A stretch of DNA of 64,000 bases from positions 124,001 through 188,000 of the forward strand of contig NZ_JBLOBF010000001.1 of NCBI RefSeq assembly GCF_047785965.1. The letters run 5' to 3'. Position 1 is the first letter of the stretch; the number at the start of each line of letters is the position of its first letter. This stretch comes from Caldisericum exile_A (GTDB lineage: Bacteria; Caldisericota; Caldisericia; Caldisericales; Caldisericaceae). The notes below the pieces were generated by a model that saw only the letters and a program-made list of their open reading frames with translations, searched no databases and was not told the DNA's origin. The position numbers were made by a program, and so were the translations under genes. This document shows positions 9,695 through 17,518 of this stretch, piece by piece.

Positions 9695-10108
9695 ATGAAA
9701 CTTAAAGTACTTTTTGTTTGTACGCACAATTCCGCAAGATCACAAATGGCAGAGGCATTTTTGAATGCACTTTATGGCGAGCGATTTGAAGCATATTCTG
9801 CAGGTACTCATCCAGGCACATTAAATTCATATGTAGTTAAGGCAATGAAAGAAATTGGAATTGATATATCAAATAACAAGACAAAATCAGTTATGGATTT
9901 TAAGGGAAAAAGGTTTGACTATGTTGTAACTGTTTGCGATCAAGCAAGGGAAGAATGTCCTTATTTTCCTGGGGCGCTTCAATACATTCACAAAGGATTC
10001 GAAGATCCGTCAACTTTCACTGGATCTGATGAAGAAATTATGGAGAAAGTCCGAAAATTACGTGATGAAATTGAACAGTGGATAATGGAAACATTTAAGA
10101 AAATATAA
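9695..10108 (+). CDS. arsC: arsenate reductase, thioredoxin-coupled (LMW phosphatase fold)
   Basis: 137 residues. The P-loop CTHNSAR (Cys9-Arg15) is the CX5R signature of the low-molecular-weight tyrosine phosphatase fold. The further pair Cys81 and Cys88 (CDQAREEC) matches the three-cysteine relay of Staphylococcus-type ArsC, which reduces arsenate to arsenite using thioredoxin; a plain phosphatase would lack that pair. No arsR or arsenite pump is adjacent, so it may be a general detoxification gene. Single-gene unit with its own promoter and terminator. Confidence 0.88.
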   Translation: MKLKVLFVCTHNSARSQMAEAFLNALYGERFEAYSAGTHPGTLNSYVVKAMKEIGIDISNNKTKSVMDFKGKRFDYVVTVCDQAREECPYFPGALQYIHKGFEDPSTFTGSDEEIMEKVRKLRDEIEQWIMETFKKI

Positions 10109-10126
10109 AATTAATAAAAAGTTAAA

Positions 10127-10143
10127 GGGGGCCAAAGCCCCCC
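10127..10143. terminator. terminator between arsC and the molybdenum hydroxylase operon
   Basis: Stem GGGGGC/GCCCCC (10127-10132 with 10137-10142), loop CAAA, then CCTATTTATTT. It lies between convergent genes. Confidence 0.75.
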
Positions 10144-10150
10144 TATTTAT

Positions 10151-12460
10151 TTACTTTTTCTTTTCTTTTAATGCCTTCAAAACCTTCTCTGGAGTGTATG
10201 GAGAACTATTAAGTCTTATTCCAACTGCATCATAAATTGCATTCCCTATTGCAGGAATTGGTCCATTTATGTTAATTTCAGAGACTGATTTTGCACCAAG
10301 AGGACCTGTCGGCTCATATGTTTCAACAAGGATCGGCACAATTTCCGGGATATCACGTGAGGAAGGGATTCTATATTCCATGAAGTTTGGATTTAATACT
10401 TTGCCATTTTCTCCGAATTTATATTCTTCAGTGAGAGCATAGCCTATACCATTAGCAATTGCACCAATGATTTGTCCTTTAGTAAGTTCAGGGTTTATTA
10501 CAATACCGCAATCAACGGCAGCTACATACTTTATGGGTGTAACAACACCTGTCTCTTCATCAACCTCAACTTCTACAAAGTGTGCTGCAAATGGAGGGGG
10601 TGAAGATTCAGAAACAAACGAACCAACTGCCATTATCTGTCTTTGCTTTTTAACATATAAGGTATCATATGCAATTTCTGAGAGACTTACCCGCCTACCG
10701 CTTCTTGGTGAAATTACAAATCCATCCTTCAAAATGTAGTCCTTACTATCTTGTTCGCCAAACATCTCTTTTGCTACTTCAAGAATTTGATCTCGAAGTT
10801 TCAAAGCTGTGTTATATACTGCACCTCCTGAAATATATGTTCCCGAAGATGCGTAAGCGCCTTTATCAAATGGTGTTATGTCGGTATCTGATGGATAAAC
10901 AATTACCTTTTTGGGGTCAATTCCGAGAACTTCACCAACAATTTGGGCAACTACTGTATCAAGTCCAGTTCCAATATCGGTCCCCCCATAGAGAACATTA
11001 ATTGATCCATCCTCATTTAACTTCATTGTTGCGGAGCCCATATCAATTTTTGGTATACCTGACCCCTGCATATGAAGTGACATTCCAACTCCACGTACTT
11101 TTGAGCCGTTTCTTATTTTTTTACCCCACTTTTCATAGAAGCCAATTTCTTTTGCACCTAACTCAAGGAGTTTATCAATTGCTTCACTTTCTATGTATTG
11201 GACGACACCTTCTCTTCCCTCTCCAAGTGCCTCAAATATTGGAGATGTTTCTCCCTTTCTTATATGATTAATCTTTCTTATTGCAATTGGGTCTAAGCCA
11301 AGTTTTTCTGCAACCATATCGACTGCTTGCTCAAGGCAAGCATAACCTTGTGTTGCACCATATCCACGATATGCACCTGGCACAGGAAGGTTAGTATAAA
11401 CAACATCGGCAATAAACTCTACATTCGGAGCCTTGTTATACAGAGGAAGTGTTTTAGATCCAGTATTTGATGCAACTGTTAGTCCATGCGTTCCGTATGC
11501 TCCTGTATTACTTAGTGCATACATTCTTATCGCAGTAAATCTTCCATCTTTTTTGGCACCAATTTTAACAGTAATTTTCATTGGGTGTCGTGTTCTTGAA
11601 GAGATGAATTCTTCTTCTCTTGTATAAACTGCCCTTGCGGGACGCCCTGTCTTCATTGTTACTAATGCACAGACCTCTTCAAGGATGATTTCTTGCTTGC
11701 TTCCAAATCCACCGCCAATTCTTGGCTTTATTACCCTTATTTGAGATACGGGGATTCCCAAGACCTGTGCAACTATTCTTCTTACATGGAACGGAACCTG
11801 CGTTGATGATTTAATAACAATTCTGCCATTTTCGTCAAGGTATGAAATTGTTGCGTGTGTCTCAATTGGGCAATGTTGTGCAAATTGTGTTTCAAAAGTA
11901 TGTTCAACAACAACATCTGCATCTTTAAATCCTTTTTCAACATCACCTGCTTTTACTTCGATGTGAGCAACAAGATTTCTTTCGTAATCATATACACCTT
12001 TTGGGTTTTCTTCGTGAAGAATTGGTGCTCCTTCTTTTATTGCTTCTTCTGGGTCAAAAACGTGAGGAAGTATGTTGTATTTAACTTTGATAAGCTTCAA
12101 GGCTTCTGATGCCATCTCTTCAGAATCTGCTGCAACTGCTGCAACTCTGTCACCAACAAATCTTACATGTTTATTAAACATGCAAGTATCATATGGGGAC
12201 GGTTCAGGCCATCCTTGTCCTGCTGTTGTATGGTAAACTTCGGGGGTATTTTTATAGGTTAAAACCATTTGAACTCCAGGTAATTTCTCAGCTTCACTTG
12301 TATCAATATCTTCAATAATTGCATTTGCATGAGGTGAATAAAGAAACTTTATGTGAAGTGTATTTGGTAGTTTAATATCATCAGTAAAAACTGGCTGTCC
12401 TGTTGCAAGCGCAAGGGCATCAATTTTTTCAATGTTTTTCCCGATAACTTGTTTTTCCAT
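10151..12460 (-). CDS. molybdenum hydroxylase, molybdopterin-binding large subunit (xanthine dehydrogenase family)
   Basis: 769 residues. Catalytic subunit of a xanthine dehydrogenase/CO dehydrogenase superfamily enzyme that inserts water-derived oxygen into a heterocycle or aldehyde. Visible are GGGFGSKQE (molybdopterin contact), GAYRGYGATQG, and GAKSVSE near residue 720 holding the catalytic glutamate. The start overlaps the stop of the iron-sulfur subunit by one base (TAATG), and a GGAGGG site precedes it. The active-site loop lacks AYRGAFR-type cofactor signatures of CO dehydrogenase, so CO is unlikely. Substrate unknown. It is the last gene of a three-gene operon. Confidence 0.88.
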   Translation of the reverse strand: MEKQVIGKNIEKIDALALATGQPVFTDDIKLPNTLHIKFLYSPHANAIIEDIDTSEAEKLPGVQMVLTYKNTPEVYHTTAGQGWPEPSPYDTCMFNKHVRFVGDRVAAVAADSEEMASEALKLIKVKYNILPHVFDPEEAIKEGAPILHEENPKGVYDYERNLVAHIEVKAGDVEKGFKDADVVVEHTFETQFAQHCPIETHATISYLDENGRIVIKSSTQVPFHVRRIVAQVLGIPVSQIRVIKPRIGGGFGSKQEIILEEVCALVTMKTGRPARAVYTREEEFISSRTRHPMKITVKIGAKKDGRFTAIRMYALSNTGAYGTHGLTVASNTGSKTLPLYNKAPNVEFIADVVYTNLPVPGAYRGYGATQGYACLEQAVDMVAEKLGLDPIAIRKINHIRKGETSPIFEALGEGREGVVQYIESEAIDKLLELGAKEIGFYEKWGKKIRNGSKVRGVGMSLHMQGSGIPKIDMGSATMKLNEDGSINVLYGGTDIGTGLDTVVAQIVGEVLGIDPKKVIVYPSDTDITPFDKGAYASSGTYISGGAVYNTALKLRDQILEVAKEMFGEQDSKDYILKDGFVISPRSGRRVSLSEIAYDTLYVKKQRQIMAVGSFVSESSPPPFAAHFVEVEVDEETGVVTPIKYVAAVDCGIVINPELTKGQIIGAIANGIGYALTEEYKFGENGKVLNPNFMEYRIPSSRDIPEIVPILVETYEPTGPLGAKSVSEININGPIPAIGNAIYDAVGIRLNSSPYTPEKVLKALKEKKK

Positions 12461-12927
12461 TATTTACCCTCCTTTAAAAGTGCAATTGCATACTTAATCG
12501 CTTCGATCTGCTGTACATAGCCTGTACATCTACAAAGGTTACCATCTATTGCTTTCTTTATGTCTTCGTCAGTCGGATTTGGATTTTGCTTTAAAAGTGC
12601 ATATGCCGAAAGAATTGTTCCTGGTGTACAATAACCACATTGCACTGCTCCCTTCTCAACAAATGATTTTTGTAGCGGATGAGGGTTTAAAATATCTCCT
12701 ATCCCCTTAATTGTGGTGATTTCAGCTCCGTCAATTTGTGCAGCAATAATAGTGCAACTTGTCTTTGGTGTGCCATTTATTAAGACTGTGCATGCACCAC
12801 AAGTTCCCATGTAGCAGTTTCCTTTAACTTCAGTAAAACCATTTTCTCTTAAGACGTCAAGTAGTACTTGTCCTGGATGAATTTCAAATTCGTAGTCTTT
12901 ACCGTTAATTTTGTAATTAACCTTCAT
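12460..12927 (-). CDS. molybdenum hydroxylase, [2Fe-2S] small subunit
   Basis: 155 residues. Plant-type [2Fe-2S] ligands Cys38, 43, 46 and 58, and the second, helical cluster domain with Cys97, 100 (CGYCTPG), 132 and 134 (CRCTGY). It passes electrons from the molybdenum centre to FAD. Its ribosome binding site GGGAGG lies within the last codons of the FAD subunit gene, two bases upstream, so translation is tightly coupled. Confidence 0.93.
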   Translation of the reverse strand: MKVNYKINGKDYEFEIHPGQVLLDVLRENGFTEVKGNCYMGTCGACTVLINGTPKTSCTIIAAQIDGAEITTIKGIGDILNPHPLQKSFVEKGAVQCGYCTPGTILSAYALLKQNPNPTDEDIKKAIDGNLCRCTGYVQQIEAIKYAIALLKEGK

Positions 12928-12929
12928 TC

Positions 12930-13772
12930 TTACCTCCCGAATGACTCTAATAATCTTTTTGCAAAAACACCTGTTAATTCTCTTCGATATTCCTCGTCCC
13001 TCCGAATATCACCTTTCACATCTGCATGCTCTTTTGCAAAGTTGTAAACTTTTCCAATAACTTCATTTAAGTCTTGACCTCTCAAAAAATCTTCCATGGC
13101 TGTAAACCTTTCTGCTGGCATAGGTCTTGAACCATAACTCACAAATATTTCATTAATTACATTATCTTCTACTCTTGCAAGCATTGCCATGTTTAAAAGG
13201 GCAATGTCTGTTGCATTTCTTACATGTCTTTCCATACCAAACTTGTAAGAGGAATCAAATTTTTTAATTCTAATCTCAGTTATAATGCCTTGTTTGAGTT
13301 TTGATCTAAAATCTCCTTTGTAGAAATCATTTAGCTTTTCTACGTGTTTGCTTCCATCAAAATAAACAACATCTGAATTGAGTGCAAGAAGAATTGTTGC
13401 GATATCTGAATATGGTTCACGCTGCGCAACTGATCCTCCAAAGGTGATTTGATTCCTTAAAAGTTCAGAGGCAATCGAAGAAAGTGATTTTGATAATTTA
13501 CCTTCAAAAAGTTTCTTAACCTCTTCTGAATTTGCAGCCTCATTTATTGTAGTTGTTGCTCCAATCGAAATGAATTCACCCTCCTCTTTAATGTAGTTTA
13601 AAGATAATTTGTTTAGAAATATAAATGACTCGACTTGTGGATTAGGAAAAACTGCAAGATGTAATCCACCTCCAACAACCTTTGCTTTATCTCCTTTTTC
13701 TTTTAAAATTTGAATTAATTCTTCAAGTGTCCTTGGATAAAAACAATCTTTTACATTCTTTAGTTTTAACAT
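12930..13772 (-). CDS. molybdenum hydroxylase, FAD-binding middle subunit
   Basis: 280 residues. CO dehydrogenase flavoprotein-type FAD domain; KVVGGGLHLAV and the loop around LRNQITFGGSVAQREPYSD correspond to the two FAD-binding motifs (family AGGTxL and TxGGN). First gene of the operon FAD - FeS - Mo. The AAGGAGG site before ATG 13772 is strong. It faces the Liv-type lipoprotein gene across a 56-bp gap with overlapping promoters, suggesting that binding protein and enzyme are expressed under related conditions. Confidence 0.88.
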   Translation of the reverse strand: MLKLKNVKDCFYPRTLEELIQILKEKGDKAKVVGGGLHLAVFPNPQVESFIFLNKLSLNYIKEEGEFISIGATTTINEAANSEEVKKLFEGKLSKSLSSIASELLRNQITFGGSVAQREPYSDIATILLALNSDVVYFDGSKHVEKLNDFYKGDFRSKLKQGIITEIRIKKFDSSYKFGMERHVRNATDIALLNMAMLARVEDNVINEIFVSYGSRPMPAERFTAMEDFLRGQDLNEVIGKVYNFAKEHADVKGDIRRDEEYRRELTGVFAKRLLESFGR

Positions 13773-13794
13773 TTTTAACCTCCTTCATTTGTGA

Positions 13795-13807
13795 TATAAT
13801 AATTATA
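13795..13807. promoter_or_regulatory. symmetric divergent -10 element
   Basis: Perfect 13-bp palindrome TATAATAATTATA. Read rightwards, TATAAT 13795-13800 serves the binding-protein gene; read leftwards, TATAAT 13807-13802 serves the molybdenum hydroxylase operon. The two -10 boxes lie back to back, so the two transcripts would start within a few bases of each other on opposite strands. Confidence 0.6.
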
Positions 13808-13828
13808 GTGAAAAAAGGAGAATTTGTG

Positions 13829-14962
13829 GTGCTTGAAAAAGTAAAGAAATTTTTACAAATTTTTTTAATTTCACTGCTATTCGCAGTTATTATCTTCTAT
13901 TTAACTTCCTGCATTGGGTATGTTAAAGTTTTAGTTGTTGCCCCTCTTAGTTCTGATACTAAGGAATTTGGTGAAAGTACAGTTAATGGAATCAGATTAA
14001 AAGTCGATGAACTAAATAAAAGTGGTGGTATAATTGGCAAACGAATCAAAGTATACGTGGTAGATGACAAGGGAGATCCAGATTCGGCTACTCAAAGCAT
14101 TAGAGATGTACTTTCTAAAAATAATTTTGTCGGTATAGTTGGCGCACCTTTTAGTAGAATTGCAATCCCAGTAAGTGAAGTTTGTGAAGATTTGAAAATT
14201 CCATTTGTCACTTCCGTTGCAACAAATCCTCTTGTTACCAAAGGCAAAGAGTTTTCATTTAGAGCGTGTTTTACTGATGACCTTCAAGGAGTTGCTTTGG
14301 CTCATTTTGTTTATGAGTATCTTGGTTTAAGAGTTGGTGGCGTATTTTATGATATTGATGATACATATTCTGTATATCTTGCAGAGAAGTTTAGAAGTGA
14401 ATTTGAAAATTTGGGTGGACATATTGTCGCTTTCTATCCACATCCTCATAAACCAGTCACAGTTGAATTTCCGATCCAAAAGATGCTCGAGAAGAAAGTG
14501 CAATTTGTATTCAATCCCGATTTATATGTGGATGCATCTATGGTTTATACTGAGTTAAGAAAACAAAACTTTACAGGACCAGTTATTTTTGGTGATGGAG
14601 TTGATGCACCACAGCTCTTAGCAAGAATTAGAAAGCCCCTTAATGTTTATTATGTAAGCCATTATTTGAGAGATTCTGAAAAATTAATAAAATTCTCAGA
14701 GACTTACAAAGAGACTTTTAAAATGGATCCAGATGTAGAAGCCTATCTTGCATATGATGCAATGGGGATTCTCGCAACGGCAATAGAAAAGGCAAACTCT
14801 TTTGATAAAGTAAAAATTAAAGATGCTTTAGAGAATCTCACATATGATGGAATTACAGGAAAAATCGAATTTAAAAATTCTAACGACCCTATAAAACCTC
14901 TCTATTTTTACGGATTCAAGAATTTTATTCCTTCAGAAGTTTGGGTTTTTGGTGATAAATGA
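13829..14962 (+). CDS. branched-chain amino acid-type ABC substrate-binding lipoprotein
   Basis: About 377 residues. The start is one of two adjacent GTG codons (13826, 13829) placed 5-8 nt after AAGGAG; GTG 13808, directly after the -10 box, is a possible leaderless alternative. Signal peptide with lipobox LTSC around residue 30, then a type 1 periplasmic binding fold: PLSSDTKEFGEST, GIRLKVDELNKSGGIIG, DDKGDPDSATQSI, and a typical ending around TYDGITGKIEF. No permease or ATPase gene is beside it. Its last codons and stop (FGDK then TGA) lie inside the left direct repeat of the integrated element, so its 3' end is the left boundary of the insertion. Confidence 0.85.
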   Translation: MLEKVKKFLQIFLISLLFAVIIFYLTSCIGYVKVLVVAPLSSDTKEFGESTVNGIRLKVDELNKSGGIIGKRIKVYVVDDKGDPDSATQSIRDVLSKNNFVGIVGAPFSRIAIPVSEVCEDLKIPFVTSVATNPLVTKGKEFSFRACFTDDLQGVALAHFVYEYLGLRVGGVFYDIDDTYSVYLAEKFRSEFENLGGHIVAFYPHPHKPVTVEFPIQKMLEKKVQFVFNPDLYVDASMVYTELRKQNFTGPVIFGDGVDAPQLLARIRKPLNVYYVSHYLRDSEKLIKFSETYKETFKMDPDVEAYLAYDAMGILATAIEKANSFDKVKIKDALENLTYDGITGKIEFKNSNDPIKPLYFYGFKNFIPSEVWVFGDK

Positions 14963-14982
14963 TCTTAAAGTTGGTGGCGGCG
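14947..14982 (+). repeat. left 36-bp direct repeat (attL)
   Basis: Identical to 21253-21288. It begins TTTTGGTGATAAATG and ends GTGGCGGCG. The last 12 bases copy the 3' end of tRNA-Met, including its encoded CCA, and the first half covers the end of the binding-protein gene. Confidence 0.9.
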
Positions 14983-15026
14983 AACCGTTCTCAACTTTGA
15001 ACGTACTCTTAATTTATACATTATCA

Positions 15027-15155
15027 TCAAGAATCCTTTTCTGTTTTTATAGAAATTTTTAAAAACTTACCTTTGTAATCAAAGTTAATATCAAAGAGCA
15101 CACAAAAAGCAATAAATACTAATAACGCAATTATAGTACTTAAAAAGACAGTCAA
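15027..15155 (-). CDS. small single-pass membrane protein (42 aa)
   Basis: TTG start at 15155; the ribosome binding site AAGGGGG lies 11 nt upstream. One hydrophobic segment (about residues 3-22, rich in I, L, V, F) is followed by a basic tail ending SIKTEKDS. Layout and ribosome binding site closely match the next small gene to the right (15275-15397): membrane helix first, short beta-like basic tail after. Not recognised; possibly an accessory protein of the element. The TTG start makes the call tentative. Confidence 0.45.
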   Translation of the reverse strand: MTVFLSTIIALLVFIAFCVLFDINFDYKGKFLKISIKTEKDS

Positions 15156-15191
15156 TATTTTTATTTCCCCCTTTTAATTTCTAAAAATTGA

Positions 15192-15270
15192 TATAATAAT
15201 ATATAAAAGGGACACTTTGGGTATTACGGATATGTGGGAGTAGGTAGTTCTATCTACCTATTCTTTTTTT
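15192..15270 (+). ncRNA. possible short transcript: -10 box followed by intrinsic terminator
   Basis: TATAAT at 15192-15197 is followed 44 nt later by a hairpin, TAGGTAG/CTACCTA (15241-15247 with 15254-15260, loop TTCTAT), and then TTCTTTTTTT. A transcript from about 15204 would be only about 65 nt. No convincing -35 is seen. It could be a small RNA of the element, antisense to nothing, lying between two small genes on the other strand. Confidence 0.35.
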
Positions 15271-15274
15271 GTGT

Positions 15275-15397
15275 TTATTTCCATTTAAAGTTTGCAATTT
15301 CTACTTTAATTGTTATGGATTTGGGTGCATTAACTACAATGTACAGTCCTACAACTGCTGCTACTACAGTTAGCAGATTGATTATGTTTTTCTCCAC
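15275..15397 (-). CDS. small single-pass membrane protein (40 aa)
   Basis: GTG start at 15397, preceded at a good distance by AAAAGGGGG. One hydrophobic segment (about residues 5-24) followed by a tail with alternating charged and hydrophobic residues (SITIKVEIANFKWK). An open frame continues upstream to 15511, but that part has no ribosome binding site and looks non-coding. Similar in plan to the 42-residue protein at 15027-15155. Function unknown. Confidence 0.5.
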   Translation of the reverse strand: MEKNIINLLTVVAAVVGLYIVVNAPKSITIKVEIANFKWK

Positions 15398-15510
15398 ATT
15401 GGCATTCCCCCTTTTCTTATGTGAGATTTCCCGAAATGTCCCATGTAAGGAGAATGCCTTTTCCCACATATCTTGGAAATTTCTCTTCACATTAATTATA
15501 ATATACCTCA

Positions 15511-16047
15511 CTAAAAATCAAAACCATATTGATATGCTAAAATTGCTAGAGCCTCACTCAGTGAATATTCATCAACTGCATAGTATCTTTCAATGCTGTC
15601 TAAAACACAACTTCCGGTATTCTTTCGGTATACCACAACATGAGGATAAGTGCCGCTGTGGTGAGGCTGATATAGTACCACTAAATCTCCTTTTTCTGCT
15701 AATTTCATAAGCTCATCCTTGTTGTATTTGTTTTTCTCTTCCAATATTTTTCTGGCTGTTTCTCTAAATTCTTCAGCTTTTTCTCTTAAGACTTTATAAT
15801 CAAAATCAACATCAACGTAAGTATTGCATCCAGTAAGTATTTCATTAGTGTAGTCATCCCATCTTATATCCTCATACTTTTTAGCAGCAGCTTCTACAAG
15901 CTCTTTAGAGACCTTCAAGTCTTTAATTCTAACCTCAATTAACTTATCTAAAGAGTGAGTTTTAGCCATTACGCTTACCTGCTTTGATGTTATCCCATGC
16001 TTTTTTAGATTTTTTCTTATTTCTTCAGCAATTTCTCTAGCAGTCAT
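15511..16047 (-). CDS. LPD29-like domain protein of the element
   Basis: 178 residues, intact. The N-terminal ~95 residues (REIAEEIRKNLKKHGI, LIEVRIKDLKV, and the later VDVDFDYKV) resemble the LPD29 domain, a small domain found in mobile-element proteins, often attached to polyvalent proteins. The C-terminal part contains LVVLYQPHHSGTYPHVVVYRK and DSIERYYAVDEYS, which I do not recognise. GGGGAGGG upstream of ATG 16047 is the ribosome binding site. It is the only sizeable gene of the element without a lesion, so it may have been kept for a host function. Assignment from memory of the family; no alignment was possible. Confidence 0.5.
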   Translation of the reverse strand: MTAREIAEEIRKNLKKHGITSKQVSVMAKTHSLDKLIEVRIKDLKVSKELVEAAAKKYEDIRWDDYTNEILTGCNTYVDVDFDYKVLREKAEEFRETARKILEEKNKYNKDELMKLAEKGDLVVLYQPHHSGTYPHVVVYRKNTGSCVLDSIERYYAVDEYSLSEALAILAYQYGFDF

Positions 16048-16142
16048 TCTTTAATTCCCTCCCCTAAATTTTTTGCTCGCTCGTATTTGACAGCCTCACG
16101 GTCTACCCTGCTTTCTTACGCCATGTGCTTACGCCTCCTCAT
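16044..16142 (-). pseudogene. small broken reading frame upstream of the LPD29-like gene
   Basis: A reading frame from ATG 16142 (or ATG 16124, which follows AGGAGG at 9 nt) to a TGA overlapping the ATG of the LPD29-like gene (ATGA). A TAA at 16118-16116 interrupts it right after MA. The downstream part reads ESRVDREAVKYERAKNLGEGIKE without further stops and looks coding. Probably a former small gene translated in tandem with the LPD29-like gene. Confidence 0.4.
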
Positions 16143-16159
16143 TTTTTTGTTTGCTTCTT

Positions 16160-16295
16160 GTTTGCCCCCTGCAGCTAAAACAAAACAACCTGCAAGCCGA
16201 AGGTCAAGGGGTCGGGGAGGATATGCTCACCGACCGTAGGCTTGCCTCTTGACCAAAAGGCGAGCAGGCGTATAATCTTTCCTGCGGGGGCAAAC
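16160..16295. other. highly structured segment with a predicted pseudoknot
   Basis: Four sets of inverted repeats. P1: GTTTGCCCCC plus GCAG (16160-16174) with CTGC plus GGGGGCAAAC (16282-16295), 14 pairs and one bulge. A: GCAAGCC (16192-16198) with GGCTTGC (16239-16245). B: GGTCAAG (16202-16208) with CTTGACC (16248-16254). C: GGTCGG (16210-16215) with CCGACC (16230-16235). The order A, B, C, C', A', B' makes A and B an H-type pseudoknot closed by P1. The P1 stem ends exactly where a terminator hairpin begins. Such a fold suggests a non-coding RNA or mRNA leader; strand uncertain. I do not recognise a known family. Confidence 0.5.
16249..16276 (+). promoter_or_regulatory. promoter-like sequence inside the structured segment
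   Basis: TTGACC (16249-16254), 16-nt spacer, TATAAT (16271-16276). The -35 overlaps one arm of inverted repeat B. A transcript would start near 16283 and meet the terminator at 16296 almost at once. It may mean that the inverted repeats are operator sites rather than RNA stems. Confidence 0.4.
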
Positions 16296-16331
16296 AAAAA
16301 AGCACGTCTGCGGAAGCAGAGGTGCTTTTTT
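16296..16331. terminator. strong bidirectional terminator hairpin
   Basis: AAAAAAGCAC-G-TCTGC (16296-16311), loop GGAA, GCAGA-G-GTGCTTTTTT (16316-16331): nine GC-rich pairs around one G-G mismatch, with A6 and T6 flanks so that it can act in both directions. Confidence 0.75.
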
Positions 16332-16461
16332 AACCGGATTTTTGATTTGAGTGGAGCAAAATGAAAAATCCGTTCTGATTATTAGGACAGCACTTAAAAC
16401 AATGAAATCCTTAAAAGAGACTTCTTTTTCTTTTTACTTGGCAGTACAGGAGCAAGCAGTT
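16332..16461. other. non-coding remnant within the element
   Basis: A further inverted repeat CGGATTTTT (16335-16343) / AAAAATCCG (16364-16372) follows the terminator. The rest, to the end of the CpaE-like pseudogene, shows no supported gene on either strand. Confidence 0.4.
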
Positions 16462-17518
16462 TTAAAAAACAGAATCATTATCTCTACCAAAAGGATTCAG
16501 ACAGTAAGGTATAGCTGTTCCTTTAACTCCTGCATGAAAAGAAATTTCTTCAACATCGCTCTCCAAGGCTAAAGGATAAATAACATCAAAGTCTGAATCA
16601 ATCCTGTCAATAACCTCATGCCACCGCCATCTTGCAGCAGAAGCCACGACAAAAGCTATATCTGCTCAGTACATTTCTCTTCTTCTTGCTGAATCCAAAA
16701 CTCCAAGGTCTCTAACGACATATTCATACTGCCTAGTCTTAATCTTTTTAAGAAGCATTTCATAATTCCAACCATTATCTTTGCTTTCGTATATTGGAAA
16801 AATATCAATTCCATGAACCACATAAGAACCATCTACTTTCCCTTCTTTTGCTTTTAAGACACTGCATAAAAAAGAAAATACAGGTCTCTGTCTGTCTCTA
16901 TAACTGCTGCAGAATGTCCTAAACGTGGAAGAAATGAAGCCATAGAAAGAGCTGTGTGAGTACATCCTATGCCGTGGGCAGTGGCAGATACCGCTATTGT
17001 AACAATGCCAGCAGGCCTTTCTTCTATAATAACTCTTTCCATTGTCTGTATAGAAGCATTCAAAAGCTGACCTGTATGCCACCTTGCAGTCTGAGCATAT
17101 GTGGCTGAAGGCGAAATCAAAATATTTTTTATTATTTCATTCCAATTAGACTCTTTCCCTTCTGCTGCTATGTCATATATGCCCAAGCCGACTATGGAAG
17201 AAATTATTTCATCACCCGGTTTCCTATCAGGTGCGATTATAATTATTCTTGTATTAGGTCTTGATATTCTGAAACTTTGAAGAGCAGAAATAATATCCTT
17301 CCCTGAAAAAATATCGAGATCTACAATAAGTACATTTGCAGAGACCCGAGAAGCAGAAAAAATGCTTCTTTAACACTCTCAGAATCTAATTTACCATTAT
17401 GTTCAAAAACTACATCTCCTGCATCAGCCAAAGCTTCTTTTATCTGCTCTGCCATCTGCTTTCCAGAAATAAGTGAAACAAGCAAGCTTAAACGTCCTTT
17501 CTTACTTAAAAAAGTCAA
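16462..17518 (-). pseudogene. CpaE/ParA-like ATPase of the conjugative element, frameshifted
   Basis: Pieces in different frames read as one protein. The N-terminus (17518 to about 17330: RLSLLVSLISGKQMAEQI) continues in another frame as a response-receiver-like segment (VLIVDLDIF, TRIIIIAPDRKPGDEIISS, GLGIYDI). Then comes a P-loop-like VTIAVSATAHGIGCTHTAL with ALSMASFL, as in MinD/ParA-like ATPases near conjugation genes. The rest, in two further frames, gives YVVRDLGVLD, VVASAARWRWHEV and YCLNPFG. At least three frameshifts or stops (about 17330, 16865, 16665) kill it. The start overlaps the end of the M23 gene. Confidence 0.6.

Noticed and set aside
10467..12109. Several plus-strand frames inside the molybdenum hydroxylase gene
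   Set aside because: Shadows of the large subunit gene, with low-complexity composition and no signals.
13682..13828. Long N-terminal extension of the binding lipoprotein
   Set aside because: It would run back through the divergent gene and the promoter; the signal peptide begins at the GTG codons after AAGGAG.
15234..15710. Plus-strand frame of 158 codons in the element
   Set aside because: It is the complement of the two small minus-strand genes, has no ribosome binding site, and covers a terminator.
16160..16295. CRISPR or known large RNA such as tmRNA, RNase P RNA or SRP RNA
   Set aside because: No repeat-spacer pattern and none of the conserved cores of those RNAs could be found on either strand.
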